Of a stretch of DNA of 64,000 bases, positions 38,219 through 47,367 are shown piece after piece. A model generated the notes under the pieces. It was not told the origin of the DNA. It worked only from the letters and a program-made list of their open reading frames with translations, and did not search any database. A program made the translations under genes and the position numbers. Source of the DNA: Amycolatopsis sp. EV170708-02-1 (GTDB taxonomy: Bacteria; Actinomycetota; Actinomycetes; Mycobacteriales; Pseudonocardiaceae); contig NZ_CP092497.1 in NCBI RefSeq assembly GCF_022479115.1, positions 3,224,001-3,288,000 of the forward strand, in the 5' to 3' direction. The stretch's first letter is position 1, and each line of letters starts with the position of its first letter.

Positions 38219-39208
38219 ATGAGCGAGTCCGCTGGGGAAACGTCGTACGACCTCGTCATCATCGGGGCCGGTCCGACAGGTCTTTTCGCCGCCTACTACG
38301 CGGGATTCCGCGGCCTTTCGATGGCCGTCGTGGATTCACTGCCGGAAGCGGGTGGCCAGGTCACCGCGATGTACCCGGAAAAGATGATCTACGACGTCGG
38401 CGGGTTCGCCGAGGTCCGCGGCCGCGACCTGGTGCGCGGTCTCCTCGACCAGGCGGCGCCGTTCAAACCCGTGTATCTGCTCGGGCGCAAGGCCGAGAAA
38501 CTCGAAAGCGTCGAAGGCGGCGTCACCATCACCCTCGACGGCGGGCAGGTCCTGCGTGCCGGCGCGGTGCTGATCACCGCGGGGATCGGCGAGTTCACCC
38601 CGCGACCGCTGCCCGCCGGCGACGGCTGGCTGGGACGCGGCATGGTCCATTTCGTGCCCTCGCTGCGGGCGCACGAAGGGCAGCACGTGGTCGTCGTCGG
38701 CGGCGGGGACTCGGCGTTCGACTGGGTGCTCGCGCTGCACCCGGTCGCCGCGAGCGTCACCCTCGTGCACCGGCGCGCGAAGTTCCGCGCGGCCGAGTCG
38801 ATCGTGCGGCAGGCACGCGAGCTCGGCGTGCGGATCGTCACCGACGCCGAGGTCACCCGGTTCCTCGACCGTGACGGCACGCTGGCCGAGGTCGAGATCC
38901 AGGTCAAGGGCGCCGAGCCCGAGGTGCTGCGCGCCGACACGGTGGTCGCCGCGCTCGGCTTCACCGCGGATCTCGGGCCGATCGAAAGCTGGGGGCTCCA
39001 GATCGACCATCGCGCGATCGCCGTCGACTCGACCATGGCGACACCGCGGGAGCGGGTCTACGCGGCGGGCGACGTCGCGGCGTATCCGGGGAAGGTGAAG
39101 CTGATCGCGACCGGGTTCGGGGAAGCGGCGACGGCGGTGAACAACATCGCGGTCATGCTCGACCCGGAGGCGCATCTGTTCCCCGGTCATTCGAGCAACG
39201 CGGAATAG
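38219..39208 (+). CDS. Ferredoxin/flavodoxin-NADP+ reductase, thioredoxin-reductase type
   Basis: 329 residues. The FAD site GAGPTGLFAAYYAGFRG lies at ~17-33, EAGGQVTAMYPEKMIYDVGGF follows, and a second GGGDSAFDW binds NADPH. The CxxC of thioredoxin reductase is absent (the corresponding region reads LITAGIGEFTPRPLP), which is diagnostic of type-2 ferredoxin-NADP reductases. A final AAGDVAAYPGKVKLIATGFGEAATAVNNI closes the FAD domain. GGGAGAG precedes the ATG. Confidence 0.88.
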   Translation: MSESAGETSYDLVIIGAGPTGLFAAYYAGFRGLSMAVVDSLPEAGGQVTAMYPEKMIYDVGGFAEVRGRDLVRGLLDQAAPFKPVYLLGRKAEKLESVEGGVTITLDGGQVLRAGAVLITAGIGEFTPRPLPAGDGWLGRGMVHFVPSLRAHEGQHVVVVGGGDSAFDWVLALHPVAASVTLVHRRAKFRAAESIVRQARELGVRIVTDAEVTRFLDRDGTLAEVEIQVKGAEPEVLRADTVVAALGFTADLGPIESWGLQIDHRAIAVDSTMATPRERVYAAGDVAAYPGKVKLIATGFGEAATAVNNIAVMLDPEAHLFPGHSSNAE

Positions 39209-39212
39209 CGCG

Positions 39213-39980
39213 TCACGCCGCGGGCGGCGTGATCTTCTCCGCGATCCACTGCGCGTACGCGACCACGGAAGTCGCGATCGACGGCGAGGTCGCGCATACC
39301 GGATCCGCGTTGCCCGGGCGGCTGATCGTGCCCAGCAGCACCCACTTCTCGTCGACCTTGGCGATCTCCGGCCCGCCGGAATCGCCGTAGCAGGAGCCCG
39401 TGTTCCCGCCGGGGTTGTCGGTGCACAACTCGACGGCGCCGTCGAACTTCGCGGTGCATCGCGTGCCTTCGACGATCTTCGTGTCCAGTTGCTGCAGCTT
39501 CGCCGGACCCTTGCCACAGCCCGAAGTCGGGCACGTCTGGCCCCAGCCGAGCAGCCTCGTCGGGGTCCCGGGCGCCACGACGGCCCCGATCGCGATCGGC
39601 GCCGCCTTCACCGGTGCGGCCAGCCGCACCAGCGCGAGATCCCCGCCCGCGTGCTCGGGTTCGGGGTTGTAGGACGGGTTCACGATGATCTCGGCGAGCT
39701 TCGCGATCTCACCGCCCTGGGTGTTGTCGGTGCTGCCGATCCGCGCGCCCAGATTCGCCGAGTTCTTGCCCTCGACGCAGTGCCCCGCCGTCACGAGCCA
39801 GTCCGCCGCGATCAGCGTCCCGGCGCAGAAAGCCTTGCCGGAGGCCGAATGCAGGGACGCGATGAACGGATAGGGCTCGTCGGCCTCTCTCCCGCCGACG
39901 AGGTCGCCCGCGCCCGTGGCCTGCCCGGCCGGCGTGAGGACCATCGCCGCGAGCAGGACCACGAGCACGCGCTTGAGCAC
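39213..39980 (-). CDS. Secreted trypsin-like serine protease (S1)
   Basis: 255 residues with a signal peptide (~1-24). Residues ~28-31 (VGGR) give a new N-terminus as in S1 proteases, so activation by cleavage is likely. The catalytic triad is His in LVTAGHCVEG (~67), Asp in GGDLALVRLAAP (~114) and Ser in SCYGDSGGPEIAKV (~203). Six or more Cys can form the usual disulphides. The Asp-like specificity residue is in VELCTDNPGGNTGSCYGDSGG, but the cleaved bond cannot be fixed from this. Located 9 bp after the glpX stop on the same strand. Confidence 0.9.
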   Translation of the reverse strand: MLKRVLVVLLAAMVLTPAGQATGAGDLVGGREADEPYPFIASLHSASGKAFCAGTLIAADWLVTAGHCVEGKNSANLGARIGSTDNTQGGEIAKLAEIIVNPSYNPEPEHAGGDLALVRLAAPVKAAPIAIGAVVAPGTPTRLLGWGQTCPTSGCGKGPAKLQQLDTKIVEGTRCTAKFDGAVELCTDNPGGNTGSCYGDSGGPEIAKVDEKWVLLGTISRPGNADPVCATSPSIATSVVAYAQWIAEKITPPAA

Positions 39981-39989
39981 GGTTTCTCC

Positions 39990-41060
39990 TTAGGGGAGCG
40001 GGGGAACGACGTCGGCTTCCAGAGAATCGTCGAGGTGACCGTCGAAGTTGACGGACGAGTACGAGCGGAGCTTGGTCAGCCGGTGGTAGCCGTCGATCAT
40101 CCGGACCGTGCCGGACTTCGACCGCATCACGATCGACTGGGTCGTGGCGCCGCCCGCGCGGTAGTGCACGCCGCGCAGCAGGTCGCCGTCGGTGACGCCG
40201 GTGGCGCAGAAGAACACGTTGTCGCCGCGGACGAGGTCGTCGTTGCCGAGCACGCGGTCGAGATCGTGGCCCGCGGCCAGCGCCTTCTCGCGCTCCGCGT
40301 CGTCCTTCGGCCACAGGCGGCCCTGCAGTTCGCCGCCGAGGCACTTCATCGCGCAGGCCGCGATGATGCCTTCGGGGGTGCCGCCGATGCCGAGCAGCAT
40401 GTCGACACCGGTGCTCGGCCGCGCCGCGGCGATCGCGCCCGCGACGTCGCCGTCGGAGATGAAGCGGATCCGGGCGCCCGCCTCGCGGACCTCCTTGATC
40501 AGCTGTTCGTGGCGCGGCCGGTCGAGGATGCAGACGGTGACGTCGGAGACGCTGGAGTTCTTGGCCTTCGCGACCCGGCGGATGTTCTCCGCGATCGGGG
40601 CGGCCAGGTCCACCTTGCCGGCGGCGTCCGGGCCGACGGCGAGCTTCTCCATGTAGAACACCGCGGACGGGTCGAACATGGCGCCGCGTTCGGCGACCGC
40701 GAGCACGGCCAGCGCGTTCGGCATGCCCTTGGCCATCAGGGTCGTCCCGTCGACCGGGTCGACCGCGACGTCGCAGTCCGGCCCGTCGCCGTTGCCGACC
40801 TCTTCCCCGTTGAACAGCATCGGGGCTTCGTCCTTCTCGCCCTCGCCGATGACGACGACACCGCGCATCGACACGGTCGAGACCAGCTGGCGCATCGCGT
40901 CCACTGCGGCACCGTCCCCGCCGATCTTGTCCCCGCGGCCGACCCAGCGGCCCGCGGCCATCGCGGCGGCTTCGGTCACGCGGACCAGTTCCATCGCGAG
41001 GTTGCGATCGGGGGCTTCAGGACGTCGCGAAGAGCTGGCGGACGAGGTGGGGGTGGGCAT
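39990..41060 (-). CDS. glpX: Class II fructose-1,6-bisphosphatase
   Basis: 356 residues. Hydrolyses fructose-1,6-bisphosphate in gluconeogenesis, the only such activity in many actinobacteria. GlpX motifs: [36 protein letters not shown] (metal ligands), [17 protein letters not shown], and [36 protein letters not shown] site precedes the ATG. Homologue of Rv1099c. The Rv1100-like (DUF4245) gene usual beside it is not seen in this window. Confidence 0.95.
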   Translation of the reverse strand: MPTPTSSASSSRRPEAPDRNLAMELVRVTEAAAMAAGRWVGRGDKIGGDGAAVDAMRQLVSTVSMRGVVVIGEGEKDEAPMLFNGEEVGNGDGPDCDVAVDPVDGTTLMAKGMPNALAVLAVAERGAMFDPSAVFYMEKLAVGPDAAGKVDLAAPIAENIRRVAKAKNSSVSDVTVCILDRPRHEQLIKEVREAGARIRFISDGDVAGAIAAARPSTGVDMLLGIGGTPEGIIAACAMKCLGGELQGRLWPKDDAEREKALAAGHDLDRVLGNDDLVRGDNVFFCATGVTDGDLLRGVHYRAGGATTQSIVMRSKSGTVRMIDGYHRLTKLRSYSSVNFDGHLDDSLEADVVPPLP

Positions 41061-41144
41061 GCGGCCTCCCGGGTCAGGAACTCGGCGGGGTCCCAGTCTC
41101 TCAGATACCCACGGTGGTTCGGTGGCGCACGAGCATGGTGAACG

Positions 41145-41378
41145 TCACTGACCGTCGCCGGCCTCGTCCTCGACGGACGACAGCGCGGCCTCGATCCGCT
41201 CACGCGCGCCCTCGAGGTGGTGCTCGCAGACCTTCGCCAGCTGCTCGCCCTTCTCCCACAGGGCGAGCGACTGTTCCAGGGACAGCCCGCCCGCTTCGAG
41301 CTCGCGGACGACCTCGACCAGCCTGTCGCGGGCCTGTTCGTAGCCGAGTTCGGCGGTCTCGCCACCGGGTTTGCTCAC
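41145..41378 (-). CDS. xseB: Exodeoxyribonuclease VII small subunit
   Basis: 77 residues from GTG 41378, with AAGGA about 9 nt upstream and the usual length. The helical hairpin [52 protein letters not shown] is the XseB fold. With XseA it makes a nuclease that trims single-stranded DNA in repair. The GTG overlaps the TGA of the preceding gene by 4 bp (GTGA). Confidence 0.93.
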   Translation of the reverse strand: MSKPGGETAELGYEQARDRLVEVVRELEAGGLSLEQSLALWEKGEQLAKVCEHHLEGARERIEAALSSVEDEAGDGQ

Positions 41379-41776
41379 GCTGTGCTTCCTTCTACCGGAC
41401 GTCGGTGCTTGCCGATACCCGCGCACACTACCGCGCCGGCCATGGCGTTGTCGTAACCCACGAAGGCGAGAGCGAACTCCTGGCCGTCACCCTCCGCGAT
41501 CGCGGCGACAAGGTTCTCCTGGGCCCGCGCCACCCGTTTGCGGTGCACGGAACCGCCCGCGAACCACCATCGGGTGCCGACGTGGTCGGCCGTCGCTTCG
41601 GAGAGTTTGCGCAGCTGGGCGTCGAGACCCCGCTTCGCCGAAAGCTCACAGCCCGCCAGCAGCACGGTCCAGCATTCGGCGGCCGCGCGATCGGTCAGCA
41701 GCGCGTTGCGCAGTACCTCGGGTGCGTCGGCCCGTCTCGCGGCGTCGATGGTCAAAGGCAGGAAACTCGCCGTCAA
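41375..41776 (-). CDS. Hypothetical protein between xseA and xseB (TTG start)
   Basis: 133 residues starting at TTG 41776, which follows a strong GGAGGAGGGG and overlaps the xseA stop by 4 bp (TTGA); its own stop overlaps the xseB start (GTGA). The protein begins [26 protein letters not shown] and has a Cys pair ([17 protein letters not shown]), [27 protein letters not shown] and [19 protein letters not shown]. No family recognised. In mycobacteria xseA and xseB are adjacent, so this gene is an insertion into the operon. Confidence 0.7.
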   Translation of the reverse strand: MTASFLPLTIDAARRADAPEVLRNALLTDRAAAECWTVLLAGCELSAKRGLDAQLRKLSEATADHVGTRWWFAGGSVHRKRVARAQENLVAAIAEGDGQEFALAFVGYDNAMAGAVVCAGIGKHRRPVEGSTA

Positions 41777-43035
41777 CGCCCCTCCTCCGGCTCTCCTGAG
41801 ACGACGGCGCCGAGCGCGCCGTCGACCACGCGGACGCGCAGTTTCGCGCCGTCCACGACCTCGGAGACGGACCGGAGTACCTGGAGGTTGCCTTCGGAAT
41901 CGGTGTACTGCACCACGGCGTAGCCGCGTTCGAGGGTCGCCGCCGGGCCGAGCGCGGTCAGGCGCGCGCGGGCGCTGGCGATCTCGGCCTGGTCCTTCGC
42001 GAGCAGCGTGAGCATCGCGCGGCGCCCGCGTTCGCGGTGGATCTCGACGTCGTCCGAGCGCCGCTGGATCGGCCCGAGCGGGTCGGCGAGCACGGGGCGG
42101 CTGCGCATCTGGTTCAGCAGCCTGACCTGTGTGTCCACCCAGCCGTGCAGGGCGCGGCGGCCGCGATCGCGCATCTGCCGGACGCGCTGGGTCTCCTCGC
42201 GCACGTCGGGCACGATGCGCTTGCTGGCGTCGGTCGGCGTCGAACAGCGGAGGTCCGCGACGTGATCGAGCAGCGGGGTGTCGGGCTCGTGCCCGATGGC
42301 GCTGACCACCGGCGTCCCGGCCGCGGACACGGCGCGGCACAACGCTTCGTCGGAGAACGGCAGCAGGTCTTCCACGCTGCCGCCGCCGCGCGCGATCACG
42401 ATGACGTCGACGTCCGGGTCACGGTCCAATTTGGACAGTGCCTGGAGGATCTGCGGGACGGCGAGCGAGCCCTGCACGGCGGTGTTGATCACCTTGAACG
42501 CGACATGCGGCCAGCGGGCCTGCGCGTTCACCAGCACGTCGCGTTCGGCGGCGGACGCACGGCCGGTGATCAGCCCGATTCCCTTGGGCAGGAACGGGAG
42601 CTTGCGTTTGCGCTCCGGCGCGAACAGGCCCTCGGCGGCCAGCAGCCGTCGCAGCCGCTCGATCCGCGCCAGCAGCTCGCCGATGCCGACCGCGCGGATC
42701 TCGTTGGCGCGCAAGCTCAGCGAGCCGCGGTTCATGAAGAACGTCGGCTTCGCGTGCACCACGACGCTCGCGCCCTCGCGCAGCGGCGGTTCGATCGTGC
42801 GCAGCAGACCCATCGGGCAGGTCACCGACATCGAGACGTCCGCGGACGGGTCGCGCAGGGTCAGGAACGCGGTGTTGGTGCCCTGGCGGGCCGAGATCTG
42901 CGTGACCTGGCCCTCGACCCAGACCGCGCCGAGGCGGTTGATCCATTCGCCGACCTTGCGGGCGACCGTGCGGACCGGCCACGGGTTCTCGGCGGTGGTG
43001 GACGGGCCCGCCGCGGAAGTGGGTTCGGCGCTCAC
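41773..43035 (-). CDS. xseA: Exodeoxyribonuclease VII large subunit
   Basis: 420 residues from GTG 43035, which overlaps the preceding stop (GTGA). The OB-fold nucleic-acid domain ([44 protein letters not shown]) is at ~20-65. The catalytic core includes [53 protein letters not shown] and [30 protein letters not shown] coiled-coil region and C-terminal [15 protein letters not shown] complete it. Homologue of Rv1108c. Confidence 0.95.
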   Translation of the reverse strand: MSAEPTSAAGPSTTAENPWPVRTVARKVGEWINRLGAVWVEGQVTQISARQGTNTAFLTLRDPSADVSMSVTCPMGLLRTIEPPLREGASVVVHAKPTFFMNRGSLSLRANEIRAVGIGELLARIERLRRLLAAEGLFAPERKRKLPFLPKGIGLITGRASAAERDVLVNAQARWPHVAFKVINTAVQGSLAVPQILQALSKLDRDPDVDVIVIARGGGSVEDLLPFSDEALCRAVSAAGTPVVSAIGHEPDTPLLDHVADLRCSTPTDASKRIVPDVREETQRVRQMRDRGRRALHGWVDTQVRLLNQMRSRPVLADPLGPIQRRSDDVEIHRERGRRAMLTLLAKDQAEIASARARLTALGPAATLERGYAVVQYTDSEGNLQVLRSVSEVVDGAKLRVRVVDGALGAVVSGEPEEGR

Positions 43036-43688
43036 TGGCCTTCCGCGCCGTCGCCGTCGGCCTTCTTCACGTTCCCGATCCGCCGCGCGAGCATGCCGAC
43101 GAAAGACGCCCTGTCGGCGTTCGCTTTCTCGTAGGTCAGCAGCTCTTCCAGCTGTGCGAGGTCGAACCGGCGCAGCCGGGCGCGCAGTTGCGGCAAGGTG
43201 AGCGTGTCGTAGTCGTCGAGCCCGGCCGGGCCGGAGGTCACGGGGGCGCTCGCGCTGTCGAACTCGCCGTCGGCGTGGTCTTCGGCGAGCGCGCGCTCCT
43301 CCTCGGCCCACGGGTCCTCGGTGAGCGCTTCGAGATCGTGAAGATGGCCGTTGGTCTCGGCGCGTGGCTCGGGAACCTCGGCGTCTTCTCGCAGCGGGAC
43401 GACGCACGAGTCGCGTTCGTACCGGCGTTCGCCCAGGTCCGGCGGGAGATCTTCGTCGAAGGTCGCCCAGCTGGGCGTGTCCTCGACCGGGCGAAGGCCC
43501 GACAGCGCGTCGTCGCCCTTGATCGCGAGCTCGGTGACGTGCTGCTGGACGCGCATGGAGAACTGGAGCACCTGGCTGACCACCGTGACGGGGAGCCCGG
43601 TGAGCTGCTTGGGGAGTTCGCGAACCCGCTCGGCGGTGGTGACGGCGAGGCCCGCGGCGACCCGGAGGGGGAGCGGGAGAGGCTTCAT
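43032..43688 (-). CDS. Lipid-droplet-associated-like protein (Rv1109c homologue)
   Basis: 218 residues from ATG 43688. An amphipathic helical N-terminus ([61 protein letters not shown]) is followed by an acidic linker. The C-terminal helical bundle [41 protein letters not shown] ends the protein, and is seen in many actinobacterial membrane-associated proteins. It heads the 43688-41145 operon and overlaps xseA by 4 bp. The lipid-droplet link is a family label, not shown here. Confidence 0.75.
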   Translation of the reverse strand: MKPLPLPLRVAAGLAVTTAERVRELPKQLTGLPVTVVSQVLQFSMRVQQHVTELAIKGDDALSGLRPVEDTPSWATFDEDLPPDLGERRYERDSCVVPLREDAEVPEPRAETNGHLHDLEALTEDPWAEEERALAEDHADGEFDSASAPVTSGPAGLDDYDTLTLPQLRARLRRFDLAQLEELLTYEKANADRASFVGMLARRIGNVKKADGDGAEGQ

Positions 43689-43826
43689 GCGTCTAGCCTG
43701 CCGTATTCGGCCCATCCTGCCCAACCGAACGGGTGTGTCGGCTCACAGGACGTGACTCCCCGCACATACTTTGGAGGGGTTCCCTGGTCACCTGAACGTG
43801 AGTGCGAGGAGCCCCGGGGCAGCCCG

Positions 43827-43832
43827 TACCCT
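43827..43832 (+). promoter_or_regulatory. -10 box of leaderless ispH
   Basis: TACCCT is followed by GGGGGC and the ATG at 43839. No separate ribosome site, so the message is probably leaderless. Confidence 0.6.
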
Positions 43833-43838
43833 GGGGGC

Positions 43839-44852
43839 ATGAGTTCTGCGAGTCCCGGAATCACGCCCGCCGGCAGTCCGACGATCACCGAGTCCGGTGT
43901 GCCGGCAGGTGGCAAACGTGTCCTGCTCGCCAAGCCTCGCGGCTATTGCGCGGGTGTCGACCGCGCGGTCATCGCCGTCGAAAAGGCACTCGAGCTCTAT
44001 GGCGCACCCGTGTACGTGCGCAAGGAGATCGTGCACAACCGGCACGTCGTGGAGACCCTGCGCGAGCGCGGGGTGATCTTCGTCGACGAGACCTCCGAGG
44101 TGCCCGAGGGCGAACTGGTGGTGTTCTCCGCGCACGGCGTCTCGCCCGCGGTGCACGCCGAGGCGGCCGAGCGCAACCTGCGGACCATCGACGCGACCTG
44201 CCCGCTCGTGACGAAGGTGCACAAGGAAGTCAACCGGTTCGCGAAGGACGACTACGACATCCTGCTGATCGGCCACGAAGGTCACGAAGAGGTCGAAGGC
44301 ACCGCCGGCGAGGCTCCCGACAAGGTGCAGCTCGTCGACACCGCCGAGGACGTCGACAAAGTCCAGGTCCGCGACCCGTCGAAGGTCATCTGGCTTTCGC
44401 AGACCACCCTTTCGGTGGACGAGACCATGGAGCGCGTGGATCAGCTGCGGGACAAGTTCCCCGGCTTGGCCGACCCGCCCAGCGACGACATCTGCTACGC
44501 CACCACGAACCGCCAGGTCGCGGTCAAGGCCATGGCCGCCGAGTGCGACCTGGTGCTGGTGGTCGGCTCGACGAACTCGTCCAACTCGAAGCGGCTGGTC
44601 GAGGTCGCGCTGAAAGCGGGGGCGCGCGCGTCGCACCTGGTCGACTTCGCGCACGAGGTCGACGAAGCCTGGCTCGAAGGTGTCGAGACCGTCGGTGTCA
44701 CCAGTGGTGCTTCGGTGCCGGACGTGCTGGTGATGGACCTGCTGGCGTGGCTGGCCGAGCGTGGCTGGGACAACGTCGACGAGGTCACCACGGCGAACGA
44801 GAAGATCGCGTTCGCGCTTCCGCACGAGCTGCGCAAGGCCGCGAAGGCCTGA
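43839..44852 (+). CDS. ispH: 4-hydroxy-3-methylbut-2-enyl diphosphate reductase
   Basis: 337 residues. Last step of the MEP pathway, giving IPP and DMAPP for isoprenoids. The three Fe-S Cys are in [13 protein letters not shown] (~37), [17 protein letters not shown] and [14 protein letters not shown]. The His residues [10 protein letters not shown] and HGVSPAVH and the Glu in [10 protein letters not shown] match the substrate site. Homologue of Rv1110 (lytB2). The start is ATG 43839, after an N-terminal ~25 residue polar extension normal in actinobacteria. Confidence 0.96.
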   Translation: MSSASPGITPAGSPTITESGVPAGGKRVLLAKPRGYCAGVDRAVIAVEKALELYGAPVYVRKEIVHNRHVVETLRERGVIFVDETSEVPEGELVVFSAHGVSPAVHAEAAERNLRTIDATCPLVTKVHKEVNRFAKDDYDILLIGHEGHEEVEGTAGEAPDKVQLVDTAEDVDKVQVRDPSKVIWLSQTTLSVDETMERVDQLRDKFPGLADPPSDDICYATTNRQVAVKAMAAECDLVLVVGSTNSSNSKRLVEVALKAGARASHLVDFAHEVDEAWLEGVETVGVTSGASVPDVLVMDLLAWLAERGWDNVDEVTTANEKIAFALPHELRKAAKA

Positions 44853-44864
44853 CGTTCCTGACGA

Positions 44865-44903
44865 GAAAGGGCCGCCCGAGGAAGTTCCTCGGGCGGCCCT
44901 TTC
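44865..44903 (+). terminator. 19-bp hairpin after ispH
   Basis: Arms 44865-44883 and 44885-44903 (core AAAGGGCCGCCCGAGGAA) are perfectly complementary around a single central base, with AAGTT as the practical loop. It starts 12 bp past the ispH stop and 41 bp before the convergent gene, so it can serve both. No U-tract. Confidence 0.8.
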
Positions 44904-44943
44904 CGCTGGTCAGCGACTCAGGTGGTAGCAAAGGTCCCTTGCT

Positions 44944-45831
44944 TCACCGCTCGTCGTCCCACGGACGGCGGCGGGGCGGCTGCCCTCCTCGGCGTGGGTC
45001 GTCCGCACGCGGCGGGCGGCGGCGCGGGGCGCCAGGGGCGCTTTCGCCACGGGGGTCGCGGCGGCGCGGTTCGCCGTCTTCCGGACGCGGCCGCCGGGGC
45101 TGACGTCCCGGGGGCGGCGGTTTGCGGGCGCCGGGTTCGGCGTCGCGGCGGGGACGGCGCTCGTCGTCGATCGGACGGCGGCGGGGCGGAGCACCGTCAC
45201 GCGGCCCACCGTCCCGCGGAGCTCCGCGACGCGAAGGCGGCGGCGGGGTCTGGCCGGTCCGGGCGGCCGGACGGCCACGTCCCGGCGCGGCGGCCGCGGC
45301 GGGACGGGCGGCGGGCTTGGCCTCGTCGCGACGTTCCGGTTTGGTGCCCGGTTTGACCTTCACCGGGGCGTCGGGATCGCGTTCGCGGTAGATCCGGAAA
45401 AAGCCGATCGCCAAGGTGACACCGGTGGTGATGGCCATCGTCGGGAAGCCGTTGATCAGCGGCGTGCCGACGTCGAAGGCTCTCGAAAGAAGATCCGTGC
45501 CCTTGCTGCCGTCCGAGGTCAGGAGGATGACTCCCGGGACGGTCACGGCGAGGACCAGGGGCGGCTGCACCATCGGGCCGAACAGCCCGCGGCGCTGGAC
45601 GGCCACCACCGCGGCCACCGCGCCGAGCGCGTAGCAGGCCTTGAACAGCAGGCCCAGGTCCTTCTGCATCATCATGTCGACGAAGGCGCCAAGGATGGCG
45701 AGCCCGAAGCCCACCAGGACGGCCGCCCACCAGGGCAACCCGCGCCTGGCGCCGACGAGCGGACGCTCGTCCCAGGCAACGGGGACGTCGTCGGCATCAG
45801 GATCGCTCTGGCGATCGCGAATCGCGGTCAC
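44944..45831 (-). CDS. DUF6542-like membrane protein with Arg/Pro-rich tail (Rv1111c homologue)
   Basis: About 295 residues; the start is uncertain, GTG 45831 having GGTGGAG close by and GTG 45840 also fitting. Four membrane helices (PWWAAVLVGFGLAILGAFVDMMM, LLFKACYALGAVAAVVAVQ, PPLVLAVTVPGVILL, and GFPTMAITTGVTLAIGFFRIY) occupy ~35-165. The remaining ~130 residues are a low-complexity Arg/Pro/Asp tail, probably disordered and RNA- or membrane-binding. Function unknown; position beside ispH is conserved. Confidence 0.75.
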   Translation of the reverse strand: MTAIRDRQSDPDADDVPVAWDERPLVGARRGLPWWAAVLVGFGLAILGAFVDMMMQKDLGLLFKACYALGAVAAVVAVQRRGLFGPMVQPPLVLAVTVPGVILLTSDGSKGTDLLSRAFDVGTPLINGFPTMAITTGVTLAIGFFRIYRERDPDAPVKVKPGTKPERRDEAKPAARPAAAAAPGRGRPAARTGQTPPPPSRRGAPRDGGPRDGAPPRRRPIDDERRPRRDAEPGARKPPPPGRQPRRPRPEDGEPRRRDPRGESAPGAPRRRPPRADDPRRGGQPPRRRPWDDER

Positions 45832-46273
45832 AGGCTCCACCGTATATCCAAGCTGCGGGCATACCGCCAACAGGCGGTGTGTCTATCGCCTGGTAGTGGT
45901 CATTCCGGACCACCCGGACGGACCGTCCGGGTGCTTACCGGAGGTACTACGAGTAAGGGGGCGACAAGGTTGCCGGCCGGGCCGAAACGGAGCCCGCGAT
46001 TCCGGAAACCGCTGGTGGGGCGGTTCGGTCCGCGTTGGGCTCGTGGGTTCCAGGGTGCTCCTTCGCTCTCCGGCGGCCACTCGATGTGCTTGATCGGCGC
46101 GTCAGTGTTACCGCGGGTGAGGGGTGTGGGCCGCTTCGAGGCGGGACTGTGTGGATTTCCGGTCATCCAACGCCCCGAAATCCACACAGTGGGCGTCCGG
46201 GGGGCGACGTCACGCAAAGTCGCTGACCTGCGCCACGAACTCGCCACCTTTGCGTCAACCCTGGTCAGACCCC
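45832..46273. other. 442-bp intergenic region with several palindromes
   Basis: No convincing gene. Dyads seen are GTGGTC...GACCAC (~45897-45914), CCCGGACGG-A-CCGTCCGGG (~45915-45933) and the hairpin at 46146-46190. A weaker pair, CGCAAAG/CTTTGCG, lies in the last 70 bp before the rmuC stop (~46204-46255). An open frame at 45877-46305 on the plus strand has no ribosome site and no protein-like composition. Confidence 0.4.
46146..46190. repeat. Intergenic palindrome (14-bp perfect stem) after rmuC
   Basis: ACTGTGTGGATTTC at 46146-46159 pairs perfectly with GAAATCCACACAGT at 46177-46190 around a 17-nt loop. It lies 83 bp beyond the rmuC stop, in the direction of rmuC transcription. Confidence 0.75.
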
Positions 46274-47188
46274 TCACGAGGCCGGGAGTTCGTCCGCCTT
46301 CCTGATCAGGGGCACCGGCGCCGGGCTGCCCGCGGCGTCCGTCAGCGGCGAGACCGTGCTCCGGAAGCTTTCGAGCGCCTCCAGCTCCCGCCGCCGGGCC
46401 GAGATGAAACGTTGCAGGTGGGTGCTCGACAGGTTCAGGGCGTCGACCGCGTTGCCCGCGGCCCGGTGCGCGGCCGCGGCGCCCGCTCGCACCTGCTCGA
46501 CGTCCTCGACCAGTGCCCGTTCGGTCGCGGCGAACAGCGCGGCGGAGGCCAGCACGGCGAACCCCGTCGGCCCGCAGAGGAAGACCCGCCTGTCCAGCAT
46601 CCAGCGCAGCAGCTCCGGATCGGTGTCCAGCGCGGCCACGACGGCCGCGTCGGACGGGACGAACATGATCGTCCCGTAGATCGCGTCCGCCCAGCGCTGG
46701 TAGCCCTTGCCCGCCAGCTCGGCCGCGCGCGACCGGAGCTGCCGGACGTGGACGCGCAGCGCGTCCAGCCGTTCTTCGGGGTCGTCGGTCTCGACGGCCT
46801 CGGCCCAGCAGGCCATGCTCGCCTTCGCGTCGACAGGCACCGTCCGGCCGCCGCCGACCCGCAGCACCATGTCCGGTTTCGCGGCACCGCCGCCCGCCAG
46901 GTCCGTCTGCAGCGTGAAGTGCAGCTCCTCACGGAGCCCGAGCGCGCGAGCGGTCTCCAGGAGCACCTGCTCACCGAGCTCGCCCCGGCCGCTGATCGAG
47001 GCGAACGCGACCTCGTACCGGCGCAGCGCGAGCTGCTGCTGATCCGCCTTCGCCCGCTCGGCCGCGACCTGTTTCGCCGCCGCGTCCGCCCGACGCATGC
47101 CGTCGTTGTACAGCCGCCACAGCAGCGCGACGGCCGCGAGCAGCAGCAACGCGAGCACGACGGCCGCGGTGGTGATCACCGTCGCCAC
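46274..47188 (-). CDS. rmuC: RmuC-domain protein
   Basis: 304 residues from GTG 47188 with GGGGAGGT just upstream. A membrane anchor (~4-25, VITTAAVVLALLLLAAVALLWRLY) and a coiled coil are followed by the RmuC nuclease-like core, with LGEQVLLETARALGL, DMVLRVGGGRTVPVDAKASMACW (E-x-K-like acidic/Lys core) and TIMFVPSDAAVVAAL. E. coli RmuC limits DNA inversion at short repeats. It lies divergent from sbcD, which also handles palindromic DNA. Confidence 0.88.
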   Translation of the reverse strand: MATVITTAAVVLALLLLAAVALLWRLYNDGMRRADAAAKQVAAERAKADQQQLALRRYEVAFASISGRGELGEQVLLETARALGLREELHFTLQTDLAGGGAAKPDMVLRVGGGRTVPVDAKASMACWAEAVETDDPEERLDALRVHVRQLRSRAAELAGKGYQRWADAIYGTIMFVPSDAAVVAALDTDPELLRWMLDRRVFLCGPTGFAVLASAALFAATERALVEDVEQVRAGAAAAHRAAGNAVDALNLSSTHLQRFISARRRELEALESFRSTVSPLTDAAGSPAPVPLIRKADELPAS

Positions 47189-47354
47189 CGGTACCTCCCC
47201 TCCGGATCCGAGTCGGAGGACATCATGGCGGAACCCACCGACAAAACCGGAGCGGCGCGGTCGCGCTCCGTATCTGACCAGCGCCGTCCCCGGCGTGTCG
47301 GAAAGCGCGGTGCCGCCAAGGGCGCGCCTCCCCTGTCCGGCCGGTGCGCGGCCC

Positions 47355-47360
47355 TACCTT
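47355..47360 (+). promoter_or_regulatory. -10 box of leaderless sbcD
   Basis: TACCTT lies 7 nt before the GTG start at 47368, with no ribosome site between. Supports a leaderless sbcDC message. Confidence 0.55.
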
Positions 47361-47367
47361 GGGCTGC

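Noticed and set aside
45877..46305. 142-codon frame in the rmuC-DUF6542 gap
   Set aside because: No ribosome site, odd composition, and it crosses a strong palindrome.
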